From: Gracilariopsis chorda | Taxonomy: Eukaryota; Rhodophyta; Florideophyceae; Gracilariales; Gracilariaceae | DNA length: 64,000 nucleotides | Assembly (NCBI GenBank): GCA_003194525.1 | Contig: NBIV01000018.1 | Location: forward strand, 248,001 to 312,000 | Direction of reading: 5' to 3' | In this document: piece after piece, positions 62,614-64,000 of the stretch | Layout of the letters: the number at the start of each line of letters is the position of its first letter | Numbering within the stretch: position 1 is the first letter of the stretch | Notes under the pieces: model-generated | The model's input: only the letters and a program-made list of their open reading frames with translations | What the model was told of the DNA's origin: nothing | Databases searched by the model: none | Position numbers and translations under genes: made by a program

Positions 62614-64000
62614 ATGCCAACTGCGACAAGACAAGCAGGGTCTGGTGCGCGAACGCGCGATGACAACGCTACCGTCAAGCAGACCATCGTTGAGACAGTC
62701 GAGGCACCTCGGCTAGAAGACATCGCGACCGCGAACTTCGTCCAGTTCAAGGAAGCGAGGGAGATCTATGAGCGTCGTGTCGCCGAGAAGAACGAAGAGC
62801 AATCTGTTCAGATTCCGCTCACAAGCTACCGCAACTCGATCGACAAGTCAATCTTGGAGCTGCTGGTGTTAGCCAACTGGGTGTCGGCCGACACAGTGGA
62901 GGATATCACCGAGGAGGACCTGCGGCAGTGCGTCGAAGAGCGCGCACGCGTGGATCCCGCCGACTACGATCTGGCCCGTATCGAGAGAGAGCTGCAAGAT
63001 GTGAAGCTGGCGAACGCCGACAAGACCGCTAACCTCCAGCGGCAGGTGTGGCGCCTTTGCTTACAGTACAATGAGAAGCTCCGTCACTGTGGCTACGACG
63101 ATTTTGTCAAGCGGCAACCGAAGTTGGCCGTTCGGCATATCATGAAACGCATCACTCATGCCGATCTGCGGACCCGCATGATGCTAACGCTCCGACTGCG
63201 CAAGGACGAGTTGGAGAAGGACTTCGGCAAGTTCATGCGAGAACTCGCGGAGGAAGCCAAGGTCATCGATCGACACGAGTCGGCCAAGGGCTACAGGGCT
63301 GAGCAGTCCGACTCCGATCGAGATGATGTGTACGGTGGGGGGTCTGGCAGTGCCAGCACCCACCGCAAGAAGCGCCGGGGGCGGAATCGCACGCCCGGGC
63401 GCGAAAAAGAGGACAAATCGAGATCAGGACAGAGTGACGGTGAGAAAGCGGCTACCGGTGGGTCCCAGCAGGGCAGCCGGAAGCGCCCGGCAGAACTGCC
63501 GTTGTGTCTGCTGCCGCGCTGTGGTAAGCGGCACTACATCCGTAACTGCAACCTGGCCTCGGATGAAGAGAAGACGAAGTATCTCGCAGAGTACTTCGAC
63601 AAGCGCCGCAAGAGTGAAGGTGGGAGTTCGTCGGGTAAGAAGATCGGTGCGATCTCGGGCGCCGATGACCGGGACGACAATTCATCGCTGTTCAGCGCTT
63701 CGTTTTGCAACGGCGCTGTGGAGAGCACCTTGCTCGCCGATCAAGGCTCGGACACGAACGTGATCTCATCTGCCTTGCTCAAGGCTATCATGAAGGCGGA
63801 TCCGAATGTAAGGGTTGAGAAGCTCAAGGAAGTCATGCTGTTTGGCAACGCGGCGACGTCCGTCCCCCCGATTCGCTGTAGTCGATCGACACAATCGGAT
63901 ATCGAGTTGAGGATAAGGCATGGAGAGAAGCTCCTGCTGCGTCGGGTGCGTTGGCTAGTCAGTGATGATGAGCTGGCTCATGCTTACATCGGCCGACATT
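62614..64000 (+). mobile_element. Ty3/Gypsy-type retroelement, gag and protease portion, cut by the window
   Basis: Starts at ATG 62614 and is open to the last base (about 462 codons), so no break is seen in the visible part. It has a charged gag-like region. This is followed by a Ser/Arg/Gly-rich linker and a Cys/His cluster near 63508-63555 (CLLPRCGKRHYIRNC), like the degenerate zinc knuckles of oomycete and algal Gypsy gags. A protease-like site LLADQGSDTNVIS lies near 63730-63768, with Asp-Gln-Gly in place of Asp-Thr/Ser-Gly. Codon use is GC-rich, unlike the host genes. Reverse transcriptase, integrase and the right end lie beyond the window. The intact frame suggests a young insertion. 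Confidence 0.7.

Overview
The window is nuclear DNA of a eukaryote. It carries eIF2-beta, LSM8, an ER M28 metallopeptidase, an oxysterol-binding protein, a VID27 homologue, mitochondrial proteins and GT-AG introns of about 80-100 nt. Most genes are intronless and the genes lie in tight convergent pairs. A bacterial-type photolyase and a TrpD with a plastid-like leader suggest an alga, most likely a red alga with compact, intron-poor genes (for example a florideophyte). That placement is inference from gene style, not from a marker.

Layout. 1-5.4 kb: xanthine dehydrogenase (5' end cut by the window) convergent with VID27. 5.5-9.7 kb: two decayed LINE 3' tails and copy A of a 0.6-kb repeat. 9.7-16.7 kb: a 1459-aa coiled-coil protein, cpn10, LSM8 and a mitochondrial GGQ release-factor-like protein. 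17.9-21.2 kb: mitochondrial carrier and oxysterol-binding protein. 22-30.8 kb: a membrane/coiled-coil protein of unknown function, an MFS transporter, an ERMP1-like metallopeptidase and a small Ser/Pro/Arg-rich protein. 32.7-40 kb: photolyase, a PuuE/UraD-type ureide fusion protein, a basic NUMOD3-like protein, METTL17/Rsm22 and eIF2-beta. 40.7-41.3 kb: repeat copy B. 43.3-52.5 kb: TruA (frame interrupted), tRNA-Ser(GCT), lipoate ligase, TrpD, a shugoshin-like coiled-coil protein and biotin ligase. 52.5-62.6 kb: about 10 kb with no convincing gene, holding a tandem duplication and a 140-bp near-perfect palindrome. 62.6-64 kb: gag/protease part of a Ty3/Gypsy-type retroelement running off the window.

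Functional threads. Purine catabolism is represented at both ends of the route by xanthine dehydrogenase and the ureide fusion protein. Mitochondrial function recurs (cpn10, carrier, release factor, METTL17, lipoate ligase). The lipoate and biotin ligases, members of one superfamily, sit 4 kb apart. Seven introns were resolved by joining conserved protein blocks: one directly after the start codon of cpn10, one before a 30-nt last exon in LSM8, one in the release factor, two in the carrier, one in the metallopeptidase, and none in most other genes. CT-rich leaders precede three predicted start codons and may be a promoter or 5'-UTR signature of this genome. Gene families were assigned by reading motifs; no database search was run.
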